This document shows, one piece after another, positions 7,943 to 15,821 of a stretch of DNA of 64,000 nucleotides. Numbering within the stretch: position 1 is the first letter of the stretch; each line of letters begins with the position of its first letter. This stretch comes from Streptomyces sp. CB03234 (GTDB lineage: Bacteria; Actinomycetota; Actinomycetes; Streptomycetales; Streptomycetaceae), in assembly GCF_001905885.1 (NCBI RefSeq), contig NZ_LIYH01000005.1:700398-764397 (forward strand), given 5' to 3'. A program made the translations under genes and the position numbers. The notes beneath the pieces are model-generated. The model had not been told where the DNA came from. It ran no database searches and worked only from the letters and a program-made list of their open reading frames with translations.

Positions 7943-9249
7943 AGCGCGCGGCCCTCCGCGGTGGCTGACTGGGCCAGCGCCCAAGGGGCGATGCGGTCCA
8001 TGACGGAACCGACGCTGGCCTCGTAGTCATGGCGGGAGCGCACCAGGGCCGCCCCGGCGCTCCGGAGTCGATCGCGTTCGCGGGGCAGGACGGTCAGGGC
8101 CCGGTGCAGGGCTGAGGCCAGCGACCTGGGGTCCTGCGGTGCGGCCGTGAAGCCGGTCTCGCCCTCGATGACGGTCTGAGCCAGGCCGCCGGCCGTGGTC
8201 GCGACCACCGGGCCCGCACCGGCTGCGAACGCCTCCAGGGGTATCCGGCCGAAGGGTTCCTCGCGAGAGGGAACGATGACCGCGCGCAGGGCCGGGCTGT
8301 GCAGCCAGGCACGGATCGCGGGGGTGAAGCGAGTGATCAGAGTCGCGTCCAGATCGTGCGCGCGGATGTCTGCCGCCAGGTCCTGCTGGTACGAGGAGGG
8401 GTGCTTGTGTTCCTCCGAGGTCACGGCAGCCAGCAGCAGGTGAGGAACGGGGACACCGCGTTCCTTCAGCAGACGCAACGCCTCCAGGAGGTCTTCGAAA
8501 CCTTTCGTCGGGACTGCGCGGCCCATGGCGAGAAGGAATCCGGCACGGGCCTTGAAAGGCAGCGGCAGAGCCGTGGCCGGCCTGACCATCTCCTCACGGA
8601 TCAGCCCGTTCGGGATGCTCACGATGCTCGACCGAGGGACGGCGTAGTTGACGACGAGGTGGCCTCGCATGTGGGAGGAGATAGCCCCGACACGCGCACC
8701 TCGGAGCGTCGCCGCTCGCAGGGCGTCCCGCTCCCAGCGGACGCGGGAGACATCCTTGGGCCGCGTCAGCGCGGTCGTGGAGCGCGGCACGAGCAGCAGG
8801 TCCGTGGTCGGCGACGTGTAGGGCGCGAGCCCGAGGAACGGGATGTCGAGGCCGACGATGAGGCACCGGCTCGCCAGCGCGGAGATGCGCATGGCCGCCT
8901 CGCCCGCCAGGTCGCACAGCTGAACCGAACCGCGGACCGAGTCCGGCGGCGCGTTGACCTTCGGGATCGTGATGACCTCGGCCGCGGCCTGCCGCAGCAT
9001 CTGCCGCACCTCGCCGACCCACCGCTGATTGTGCGCTCCCGCGGTCTCGGGCACGTGCGGGGTGATCACCGAGAGGCGGCCTGTCGGCAGGAGCCGGGCC
9101 AGTGCCGTGAGGAAGGCGCGGTTGCTGAAGCCGGTGCCCGACTCCGCGCCGTAGAAGCCCTCGTGGAGAGCGACGACGACCCTGGGCTGACGAGCGGCCT
9201 CCGGCACAGCCGTGCGTGAGGGTGGGGAAGTCGCGTGGTCGATGCGCAC
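7939..9249 (-). CDS. Glycosyltransferase family 4
   Basis: A 436-aa GT-B glycosyltransferase with an N-terminal Gly-rich loop (GFYGAESGTGFSNRAF), GRAVPTKGFEDLL in the donor domain and the E-x7-E motif in EEPFGRIPLEAFAAG. GTG 9249 is chosen because AAGGAGG lies eight bases upstream; an ATG at 9294 overlaps the stop of the ATP-binding gene (TGATG) but has no comparable ribosome site, so a 15-codon longer form remains possible. Two family 4 enzymes in one operon suggest a disaccharide-bearing or polyglycosylated product. Confidence 0.85.
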   Translation of the reverse strand: MRIDHATSPPSRTAVPEAARQPRVVVALHEGFYGAESGTGFSNRAFLTALARLLPTGRLSVITPHVPETAGAHNQRWVGEVRQMLRQAAAEVITIPKVNAPPDSVRGSVQLCDLAGEAAMRISALASRCLIVGLDIPFLGLAPYTSPTTDLLLVPRSTTALTRPKDVSRVRWERDALRAATLRGARVGAISSHMRGHLVVNYAVPRSSIVSIPNGLIREEMVRPATALPLPFKARAGFLLAMGRAVPTKGFEDLLEALRLLKERGVPVPHLLLAAVTSEEHKHPSSYQQDLAADIRAHDLDATLITRFTPAIRAWLHSPALRAVIVPSREEPFGRIPLEAFAAGAGPVVATTAGGLAQTVIEGETGFTAAPQDPRSLASALHRALTVLPRERDRLRSAGAALVRSRHDYEASVGSVMDRIAPWALAQSATAEGRAL

Positions 9250-9293
9250 TGTGTGGTGCCTCCTTGGAGGACGGGTTTGGGCAGGCGTGGACA

Positions 9294-9818
9294 TCAGGCG
9301 CCGGCGGACGAGGAGCACGGCCTGTGGGTGAGTCGGCACCAGGCACGGGAGCCGCTGGTGCCAGTCGTCAGCGACCAGGCATCGGCCAAGGCATCGACGA
9401 TGGCCAGTCCCCGCCCTGATTCGGCCTGCTCGTCGGGCGCGGTAGGAGACGCGGGTGCCGGGCGGGAACAGCCGCCGTCGGTGACGGTGATCTCGATCTC
9501 CAGGCCGCCGCTGGCCAGACTCCTGCGGTCGACGCACAGAACCAACGGAGGACTGCCCGAGACGAAGGCGTTCGTCGCGAGCTCCGACCCGATCAGGCGG
9601 GCGTCAGCGAGTACGTCCGTCTCAGTACCACGCAGCGCCAGCGTCACGGCGCCCCGGGCGACCTCGGCCGCTTCCGGTCCGTACGGCAGATCCGTGATCA
9701 GGGTGGTCGTGCCGTCGTCAGCGACGAGCCCGCGTCCGGGGGCGGAGGTTGGTCGTTCGGCGTCACGGTCCAGCACATCGCCCGGTCGGCCTGGGGAGGT
9801 GCTCGTGTGCTGTCTCAA
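9294..9818 (-). CDS. ATP-binding protein, RsbW-like HATPase
   Basis: A GHKL-fold ATPase of the kind annotated in Streptomyces as anti-sigma-factor-like kinases. Visible boxes: N-box SELATNAF, G1 ITVTDGG, and G2 ESGRGLAIVDAL. No other domain is present. It heads the leftward operon and lies opposite the helix-turn-helix/TPR gene, so it is likely a regulator of the cluster. The start is uncertain: TTG 9818 has GAGGTGG six bases upstream, while the longest frame starts at GTG 9878 with no ribosome site. Confidence 0.75.
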   Translation of the reverse strand: MRQHTSTSPGRPGDVLDRDAERPTSAPGRGLVADDGTTTLITDLPYGPEAAEVARGAVTLALRGTETDVLADARLIGSELATNAFVSGSPPLVLCVDRRSLASGGLEIEITVTDGGCSRPAPASPTAPDEQAESGRGLAIVDALADAWSLTTGTSGSRAWCRLTHRPCSSSAGA

Positions 9819-9912
9819 GGCCCACCTCTTTCTCCGTCGGCTCGGAAGACGGGCGCCTCCGCCGAGATCCAAGAACACAGGAGGGGGACGGTCAGGCAGG
9901 ACCCGATCAGTG

Positions 9913-9929
9913 GGTCAACTCGGTCAACT
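9913..9929. promoter_or_regulatory. Direct repeat in the divergent cluster promoter region
   Basis: Two copies of GGTCAACT, spaced 9 bases apart, lie in the short space between the leftward operon and the rightward regulator gene. On the minus strand they read as tandem AGTTGACC. They may form an operator or overlap a -35 element (TTGACC) for the operon. Proposed from position and repetition only. Confidence 0.35.
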
Positions 9930-10022
9930 TCCATGCGACGGTGGTGAATCGTCCGTCCAGGGGCATCACCATGGGGCTCGTGAAGTGATGGGACGAACCA
10001 CTGGAGCGAAGGGTGGTCGCAC

Positions 10023-11468
10023 GTGGCACCGCAGACAGGCGAGCCCAACGCCGTACTGGCGGAGTGCCTCGACGAACTCGGGTGGAGCCCGAAGGCGCTC
10101 GCTCGCAAGCTCAACCGGGTCTTCGGCGCGGGGACGGTGGCCGAGTCGGCGCCGTACCACTGGCGGGACGCCGGCTCCCTGCCGCGCTCGCCGTTGCCGA
10201 TGATGGCCGCCTACGTGCTCTCCCAGGAGCTGGGTAGGAATGTCTCGGTGGCCGAACTGTGGCAGGGCCGTGTGGGCGACTCGTCAGCGCTGGTCCCCGC
10301 GGACACAGATCTCGCGCGGCCTTGGACCGCGCAGGGCATGGAGGCGATCGTGGAGGACTGGGTGATGGGAGGGCTTGTCGACCGTCGCCGGTTCCTCGCG
10401 ATCTCGGGCGCGGGACTCCTCGCGATCGTCGCCCAGTACCTCGACGGCACCGCGGGACGCGGTCAGTACACGCCTCGAATGACGTCGTCGCTCGGCACCG
10501 ATCCGCTCGTGGACCAAGTGGAGCAGCATCTCCCCATGCTCCAGTTGCTCGATGACGAGCACGGAGGGGCACGTCATCTGCCCTACGTTGGAGCGCAGTT
10601 CCGGGCTGTCGGACTGCTGATTCGCGAAGGCGGCCACCCTCCGGCTGTCGCGAGCCGTCTGATCCGCGCGCTCGCGGAGATCGGTCAGCTGGCCGGCTGG
10701 ATGGCCTTCGACGCGGCCGACCACGGACTGGCGCAGCGCTACTTCGTCACGGCGCTTCGGGCCGCCCATCAGGTCAATGATCTTCCCCTGTGTGCCCACA
10801 TCCTGGGCGACCTGTCGTTCCAGGCGGCGAGTCGCGGACACCCCGCGGACGCCATCGCCCTCGGTGAGGCCGCCCGCCGTGCGAGCGACGCCGCCCCGCT
10901 GGCCGTCCGGGCGTCCGTCCTGTCCCGGCTCGCCTACGCGTACGCCGCCGCCGGCCGTGACAACGACTTCGCCCACACTCGTGGCGCTGCCCGCGAACTG
11001 ATCGCAAGCCGGGACGGCCGCCAAGAAGAGCCCCGCTGGATGTACTTCCTCACCGACAACCACCTGGACTGCCAGGCTGGTTACGGCCTCATCCAGATGG
11101 GTCGTGCACAGCAGAAGGCGGAGAGCGGAAAGAAGAGCCGTCGCTTCCTCGCCCAGGGGACCGAGATGCTCAGGTCCGGGGCGTACGACGTGCCGCGCGG
11201 CGACCCAAGCCAGCGCCGAGCCATGTTCGAGGGAGCCTGGCTGGCCCTGGGACACAGCGCGCACGGAGACCTGGAGGCAGCCTGCGAGATCGGCCAGATC
11301 GCCGCCGACCGCCTCGATGTCGTCCGCTCGCCTCGCAGCGCGGCGCTGCTCCACCAACTTGCCGCCGACCTCCGTCGCCGACAGCGCAACCCTCACGTGC
11401 GCGGCTTCCTGCCAGCCCTGGAGAACGCCCTCGCCCAACACGCCCCATCGACGCAACCCGGCCGTTAG
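10023..11468 (+). CDS. Helix-turn-helix regulator with C-terminal TPR-like domain
   Basis: A 481-aa cytoplasmic regulator. Residues 1-75 resemble a degenerate XRE helix-turn-helix (LAECLDELGWSPKALARKLN). A DRRRFLAISGAGLL stretch at about 119 resembles a twin-arginine motif but is common in this actinobacterial family and probably not an export signal. The rest is alpha-helical with TPR-like repeats rich in Ala and Leu (for example LSRLAYAYAAAGRDNDF). Start is GTG 10023, 145 bases from the oppositely oriented operon. Likely the cluster regulator. It is followed by the oxidase gene after 10 bases. Confidence 0.75.
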   Translation: MAPQTGEPNAVLAECLDELGWSPKALARKLNRVFGAGTVAESAPYHWRDAGSLPRSPLPMMAAYVLSQELGRNVSVAELWQGRVGDSSALVPADTDLARPWTAQGMEAIVEDWVMGGLVDRRRFLAISGAGLLAIVAQYLDGTAGRGQYTPRMTSSLGTDPLVDQVEQHLPMLQLLDDEHGGARHLPYVGAQFRAVGLLIREGGHPPAVASRLIRALAEIGQLAGWMAFDAADHGLAQRYFVTALRAAHQVNDLPLCAHILGDLSFQAASRGHPADAIALGEAARRASDAAPLAVRASVLSRLAYAYAAAGRDNDFAHTRGAARELIASRDGRQEEPRWMYFLTDNHLDCQAGYGLIQMGRAQQKAESGKKSRRFLAQGTEMLRSGAYDVPRGDPSQRRAMFEGAWLALGHSAHGDLEAACEIGQIAADRLDVVRSPRSAALLHQLAADLRRRQRNPHVRGFLPALENALAQHAPSTQPGR

Positions 11469-11478
11469 GGTCAGGTTC

Positions 11479-12432
11479 ATGACCGCAGGGGAGCGCGTTG
11501 TCGTTGTCGGGGCTGGGGTGGCTGGGCTCACCACGGCCGTCGTTCTCGCCGAGGCCGGGGCTTCGGTGCACGTGATCGCCGAGCAGGTGCCGGGGGTCAC
11601 GTCGCTGGCGGCCGGGGCGATGTGGGGGCCTTACCTGGTCGAACCGAAGGACAAGGTCGACCGGTGGGGACAACGGTCCCTGGAGATCTTCCGGGAGCTG
11701 GCCCATGACCCGACGACGGGCGTCCGGCTCACCAGTGGCATCGAAGCATCCCGCACGGCCGAAGCCGCGCCGGACTGGGCCACCACTTTGCCTGGCTTCC
11801 GACCGTGCGAGCGGGCCGAACTCCCGGCCGGGTTCACGGCGGGCTACCGGTTCACCGTGCCACTGATCGACATGCCCACCTACCTCGACTACCTCCTGCG
11901 CCGGCTCCGCGATGCCGGGGGTGTGGTCGAGCAGCGACGGCTGACCTCGCTCTCGGAGGCCGGTCTGGCTTCGGCGATCGTCAACTGCGCGGGCCTCGGG
12001 GCACGCGACCTGGTTCCGGACCCTGACCTCCAGCCCATCCGCGGTCAGCACGTCGTCGTCACCAACCCCGGGCTGACCGAGTTCTTCTCCGAGGACACCG
12101 GCCTCTCCCCGGACCTCATGTGCTTCTACCCCCACGGCGACACCGTGGTCCTGGGCGGCACAGCGATCGACGGCGAAGGCGATCTGGCCCCCGATGACAA
12201 GGCGGCTGCCGGCATCCTTGCCCGCTGTGCCGAGGTCGAGCCCCGCCTCGCCGAGGCCCGTGTCCTGGAGCACCGGGTCGGCGCTCGACCGACCCGCGCC
12301 ACGGTCCGTGTGGAGGAAGAGGTGGGGGAGGCCGGCACCGTGGTCGTGCACAACTACGGGCACGGAGGCGCCGGCGTCACGCTGTCGTGGGGGTGCGCCG
12401 AGGAAGCTCGGAACCTGCTTTCGGCCAAATGA
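11479..12432 (+). CDS. FAD-dependent oxidoreductase, D-amino-acid oxidase type
   Basis: A 317-aa flavoenzyme. The N-terminus carries the dinucleotide fold VVVGAGVAGLTTAVVLAEAG, and the C-terminus has the DAO-family signature HNYGHGGAGVTLSWG that contacts FAD and substrate. Family members oxidise D-amino acids, or glycine-like amines, to imino acids with O2. Co-transcription with the regulator is likely given the 10-base gap. It may belong to the cluster as an amine-oxidising step, or be an independent catabolic gene. Confidence 0.85.
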   Translation: MTAGERVVVVGAGVAGLTTAVVLAEAGASVHVIAEQVPGVTSLAAGAMWGPYLVEPKDKVDRWGQRSLEIFRELAHDPTTGVRLTSGIEASRTAEAAPDWATTLPGFRPCERAELPAGFTAGYRFTVPLIDMPTYLDYLLRRLRDAGGVVEQRRLTSLSEAGLASAIVNCAGLGARDLVPDPDLQPIRGQHVVVTNPGLTEFFSEDTGLSPDLMCFYPHGDTVVLGGTAIDGEGDLAPDDKAAAGILARCAEVEPRLAEARVLEHRVGARPTRATVRVEEEVGEAGTVVVHNYGHGGAGVTLSWGCAEEARNLLSAK

Positions 12433-12500
12433 TCTACGACTTCTTCGGAGGACGTTGAGGGAAGCACCGTCTGTGGTGTGACGCCGTGGATCGGGGTGGA

Positions 12501-12530
12501 CCCCTCCGACGGCTGTCGCCGTCGGAGGGG
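12501..12530. terminator. Hairpin terminator between convergent genes
   Basis: A perfect 13-bp inverted repeat (CCCCTCCGACGGC, loop TGTC) lies between the oxidase stop and the small convergent gene. There is no T-run, as is common in Streptomyces; it probably serves both strands. Confidence 0.8.
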
Positions 12531-12556
12531 AGGGGCGTGATCCCCTGTGCGCTCGC

Positions 12557-12748
12557 TCAGCGATCACCGTCCTCGTCGTCGCGGCCACCCGGAGGGGGCT
12601 GCCTCCGAAGAAGATCACGAAGTCGCTGGAAGACGCCGATCCACGTCGTGAAGAACTGCTCGACATCGCTGGCTAGTTTTTCGCCCATCACGACCACGAG
12701 GCTGATGAACCCAACCACCGCCAGCACCGACAGAGTGAGGCCGTTCAC
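12557..12748 (-). CDS. Small single-pass membrane protein
   Basis: A 63-aa peptide with an N-terminal hydrophobic helix (LTLSVLAVVGFISLVVVM) followed by an amphipathic stretch and a charged, Pro/Asp-rich tail, so N-out/C-in topology is plausible. GTG 12748 is chosen over an upstream start because GAGAGGTAC precedes it. No family recognised. It lies just downstream of the 217-aa gene on the same strand and may be co-transcribed with it. Confidence 0.5.
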   Translation of the reverse strand: MNGLTLSVLAVVGFISLVVVMGEKLASDVEQFFTTWIGVFQRLRDLLRRQPPPGGRDDEDGDR

Positions 12749-12797
12749 TGGTGTACCTCTCGAAACTACGGGCGTCAGCCGCCCGTAGCTGAACAGC

Positions 12798-13451
12798 TCA
12801 GGCAGCAAGCGCGCACATGTGGGAAGGGGCCGGCAGAGCAGCCAGTCCTCCCGGTGCCCGCGGTACCCGAGGCGCAGAAAGGCCGATCACCCCACACGGT
12901 GAGGACTCGTGCGGTGGTGCCTGAGATCCCAACTCGTAGCGGCCGGGTTCAAGACGCCCGGACAGCAGGTCTACTGTGGCGAGCCAAAACAGCGCGACGA
13001 CCTTGCTGGCCGCCGCCAGCTCGTCGGGAGCTAGGGCGGGGCCAGTGCCCCAGATCGTGGTCGGCCGACTCACTGGCGTTGTGATCGAGGGAAGCCGGGT
13101 GTCCTTCTCGGCGGAAGAGAGGAGACGCCGCGCAAGATCAGCAGTTGCCCGCTGATCTTGCGCCTCGTCAAGGATTGCCTTCGCGTCCCTGAGGACCAAG
13201 GCGCTGCGCAGCAGCACCCCCAGCGAATGTGACTTTCCTGACCCAGCTGTGAACTGCACGACCCCGTGGCGAATGAGCTTGCCGCGCAGCTGAATTGCGG
13301 CGAACTGCAAGTCGTTCATCGTGGCCCGAGGGCTCGTCCCCGGGATTGGCCCCAACTGAACTAGCAAATTGAAATCAGCGAGAGGCTTGATAGATGTCGC
13401 GCGCGCGTACGACCCACGGACTTGGGGCGCGGCGTCTGCGGCATCGGACAT
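12798..13451 (-). CDS. Hypothetical protein with P-loop-like segment
   Basis: A 217-aa protein starting at ATG 13451. No family recognised. A short stretch VQFTAGSGKSHSLGV resembles a Walker A loop (GSGKS), but no Walker B or nucleotide-fold context is evident, so ATP binding is only a possibility. The gene is divergent from the DUF317 genes with about 245 bases between them. Its composition is less GC-extreme than the backbone, in keeping with accessory DNA. Confidence 0.45.
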   Translation of the reverse strand: MSDAADAAPQVRGSYARATSIKPLADFNLLVQLGPIPGTSPRATMNDLQFAAIQLRGKLIRHGVVQFTAGSGKSHSLGVLLRSALVLRDAKAILDEAQDQRATADLARRLLSSAEKDTRLPSITTPVSRPTTIWGTGPALAPDELAAASKVVALFWLATVDLLSGRLEPGRYELGSQAPPHESSPCGVIGLSAPRVPRAPGGLAALPAPSHMCALAA

Positions 13452-13697
13452 AGCGCGCAGTCTAGGGGTTGGTCTTCCTGGGTGGGCCGGTTTCGGGCGG
13501 GCGCGTTTGTGGCCGATTGGCCAGCGGGTGACCACGGTACTGATGGCCACAGAACGTGAGATCCCACATGCCGCGATCTGCATCGCAGTTCGCTGGGGGC
13601 AGACAGCAAAGATCCGCGGATGACTGGCCAACGCCGGAGCGGCATGTGAACCTGGACGACCTTCTTGCAAAGCACCAGGTCAAAGAGGTGATTGCCC

Positions 13698-14051
13698 GTG
13701 ACTGCGGCACCCCAGGGCCCCGGATGCTCCACCAGCGTCGAGGCCCTGCGGCTGCGTGCGTGGCTGCTCGGCCCGGGTCAGGCCACGCTCGTGATGGATC
13801 AGTTCTCCGCCGACGACTTTCACCTGGTCGTCGACGACCGCGCGGACGTACACGTCAACTCGAAGGATGGTCGCTTCTATCTCGGATGGTTTCCGTCCGG
13901 CCGTCCTGGTACCGACGGCGAGGGGTGGAAGATCGCCGTCACCGGTACGGCCAAGGTGCGCGGCTACCAGATGTCCTTCGACACCGAGACACCGGCCGAT
14001 GTCGTCGCTGCCGCAGTTGCGCGCGTGCTGGAGACCTCCCAGCGCGTGTGA
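13698..14051 (+). CDS. DUF317-like protein, single domain
   Basis: A 117-aa protein with the features of DUF317 proteins common on Streptomyces plasmids and integrative elements: a beta-rich stretch VHVNSKDGRFYLGWFP, then WKIAVTGTAKVRGYQMSF and a C-terminal helix TPADVVAAAVARVLE. GTG 13698 has AGAGGTG eight bases upstream. Function unknown for the family. A two-domain relative follows downstream in another frame. Confidence 0.55.
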   Translation: MTAAPQGPGCSTSVEALRLRAWLLGPGQATLVMDQFSADDFHLVVDDRADVHVNSKDGRFYLGWFPSGRPGTDGEGWKIAVTGTAKVRGYQMSFDTETPADVVAAAVARVLETSQRV

Positions 14052-14218
14052 CAGCCAGATGCTCGAGTCGGCGCCCTGGGGGAACCTGTCTCCGCCTGGT
14101 GAGGGCGAGACGGGGTAGCCCGGTCATCGGCCACCCAAGGCCGCCGCGAAGCCGGCCCGGCACCCCCCTCCAGCTTTACGCACCGCTGGCGGCATCAAGC
14201 CCCCCAGCCCCCAGCCCC

Positions 14219-15040
14219 TTGGAGGCGTACCTGCATTCGGATTTCCCGATCGATCCACCCGCTCCGGCCGGTGTTCCGTCCGCGTATTGGGTCGGGCCCC
14301 GGCATCTGGCCGGTGACGACGGATGCCTCTACGACGCCGTCGCTGACACCCTCGCTGGCCTGGGGTGGACGAGCCTGACGATCGTCCGCGGGCGCCAGGA
14401 GCCGGACGAGGCGCCGGAGGACCGTCAGGTCCTGCGCAGCACCGTCCTGCACTTCAGCCCCGACTCCCTGCGGTGGGCGCAGTGGGTCCTGCCGGACGAG
14501 CCGTTCCACCTGGGGAACCTGCCGATCGCCTGGCAAGTGTCCGCTCGTACGGACCCGAGCAGCCCGCTCGCCCACTGGTCGGCCTACTTCACCTCCGATG
14601 TCCCCGGGGAGATCCTCGCCGGCTTCCTTGCCGCGCTCGACGCCCAAGATCAGCCCGCCCTGCCGTGCGGTGGCCCCGAGCTGGTCCTCGACGCGGTAAC
14701 GGCGCACGGGTGGCTGCGCGACATCGACCAGCCCGGCACAGGCGCGGTGGATCCAACGTTCGCCTCCCACATCCGCCTCGGTGAGGTGCCGCCCCTCATC
14801 CAGGATGGCCACCCACTCGCGCTGGTGGCTGAGGCTGACGAGGCGGCCCTGTCCGGGTGGCAGGCGTGGGCCGAACCGGTGCTCGGCGCGGGCTACCTGT
14901 GGGCGGCGTCCTTCGGCCCCAGCGTGCCGCACGACCTCGTCGCCGCCTTCGCCGACTCCCTCAGCTCCAGCGCACCGGTCCTGCGCCGGGTGCTGCCGGA
15001 GAGCACACGCGACCGGCTCCTGCGCGCTCCGGCCGGCTGA
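14219..15040 (+). CDS. DUF317-like protein, two domains
   Basis: About 273 aa, with two similar halves: the first has AYWVGPRHLAGDDG and WSAYFTSDVPGEILAGFLAAL; the second has SGWQAWAEPVLGAGYLWAASFG and PHDLVAAFADSL. This layout matches DUF317 proteins of actinobacterial mobile elements. The start is uncertain; TTG 14219 is the first usable codon next to the conserved region but has no clear ribosome site. It ends just before a strong hairpin at 15059. Confidence 0.55.
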   Translation: MEAYLHSDFPIDPPAPAGVPSAYWVGPRHLAGDDGCLYDAVADTLAGLGWTSLTIVRGRQEPDEAPEDRQVLRSTVLHFSPDSLRWAQWVLPDEPFHLGNLPIAWQVSARTDPSSPLAHWSAYFTSDVPGEILAGFLAALDAQDQPALPCGGPELVLDAVTAHGWLRDIDQPGTGAVDPTFASHIRLGEVPPLIQDGHPLALVAEADEAALSGWQAWAEPVLGAGYLWAASFGPSVPHDLVAAFADSLSSSAPVLRRVLPESTRDRLLRAPAG

Positions 15041-15058
15041 GGGCCATCCAAGGCATCG

Positions 15059-15090
15059 AAGGCGGGCCTCGCTTCGGGGAGGCCCGCCTT
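15059..15090. terminator. Hairpin terminator after DUF317 gene
   Basis: Inverted repeat AAGGCGGGCCTC / GAGGCCCGCCTT with one offset G and a short TTCGG-type loop, 18 bases after the stop of the DUF317 gene. Confidence 0.8.
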
Positions 15091-15167
15091 CGTGCTGCTG
15101 TGCCTTGGCCGGCGTCTGCGTGGCGTTACGGTCCGCGGTTACAGGGAGCGGTTCGTCACTGCGCCCC

Positions 15168-15246
15168 GTGCTTCATTCGAGGCAGCGCGTTGGACCGACT
15201 ACCACCGCCCTGTGCTTCATTCGCGGCGGCGCGTTGGACCGGCTAC
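15168..15246. repeat. Imperfect 35-bp tandem repeat, period 44
   Basis: GTGCTTCATTCG followed by a GCGCGTTGGACCG core and CTACC occurs at 15168-15202 and 15212-15246 with three differences. It lies in the 292-base gene-free stretch between convergent genes (15041-15332). Origin unknown; it may be a remnant of an older insertion or a protein-binding array. Confidence 0.6.
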
Positions 15247-15332
15247 CGCCTGAACTCCCACGGCTCGGTGTGTCAGAGGCTGGCTCCGCCTTGGGAGCGG
15301 AGCACCGCCACGTTGGACATGCGGGCCCAGGC

Positions 15333-15713
15333 TCAGAAGGCGTACGGGGCGAAGGGACGGACTGGTTCGACGATGAGCCCGAGGAGGTGATCGAGTTCGG
15401 CTCGCTCCTCCTCGTTCATGAGCTCGACGGCGTTGCCAAGCTTCTTCTCGGCGAGACGCTCCATGAACGGGGCCAGGAAGCGCTCCAGAGCATCCGGAGC
15501 TTCGTCCATCGTGCGCCGGTACTCCCGGTATCGCTTGAACTGCTCCTGTATCTCTTCGAACTCGAAGCGGGTGGCACTGAGGACGAGGGCCCGTTCCTCA
15601 TTGCTGAACGGGCGCCCGTCGAGGTGGTTCCACGTGTTGGTTTCACGCTTGCGCTTGATGTCCGCGTCGCACAGCAGGACGACGATTTCGGGTCGGGCTT
15701 GGGTTGTGGGCAT
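15333..15713 (-). CDS. Hypothetical helical protein
   Basis: A 126-aa protein, mostly helical and charged (FEEIQEQFKRYREYRRTMDE), starting at ATG 15713. It begins with a hydrophobic strand EIVVLLCDADIKRKRE. No family recognised. It lies downstream of the relaxase on the same strand and is probably part of the mobile element. A longer frame to 15782 lacks support. Confidence 0.5.
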   Translation of the reverse strand: MPTTQARPEIVVLLCDADIKRKRETNTWNHLDGRPFSNEERALVLSATRFEFEEIQEQFKRYREYRRTMDEAPDALERFLAPFMERLAEKKLGNAVELMNEEERAELDHLLGLIVEPVRPFAPYAF

Positions 15714-15821
15714 GCGGGTGCTCCTCACAGGAGTGGGGTGGGTGGGGGCATCAATGATCCGGAGAATCGGCGGTTTGCCCAACCGGCGATCGTCGGCTAT
15801 GTTCCGCCAGTTCTTGGCTGG

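Noticed and set aside
4713..8030. A 1105-aa open frame on the minus strand
   Set aside because: Only the last 372 residues are protein-like; the rest is antisense or shifted reading of the radical SAM and dehydrogenase genes.
11170..12666. Long minus-strand frame opposite the oxidase
   Set aside because: Pro/Arg-rich shadow of the recognised FAD oxidoreductase gene.
568..12748. RiPP precursor peptide for the radical SAM enzymes
   Set aside because: The operon has no gaps large enough except 9876-10022, which shows no small ORF with a ribosome site; the 63-aa membrane peptide at 12557 is outside the operon and not precursor-like.
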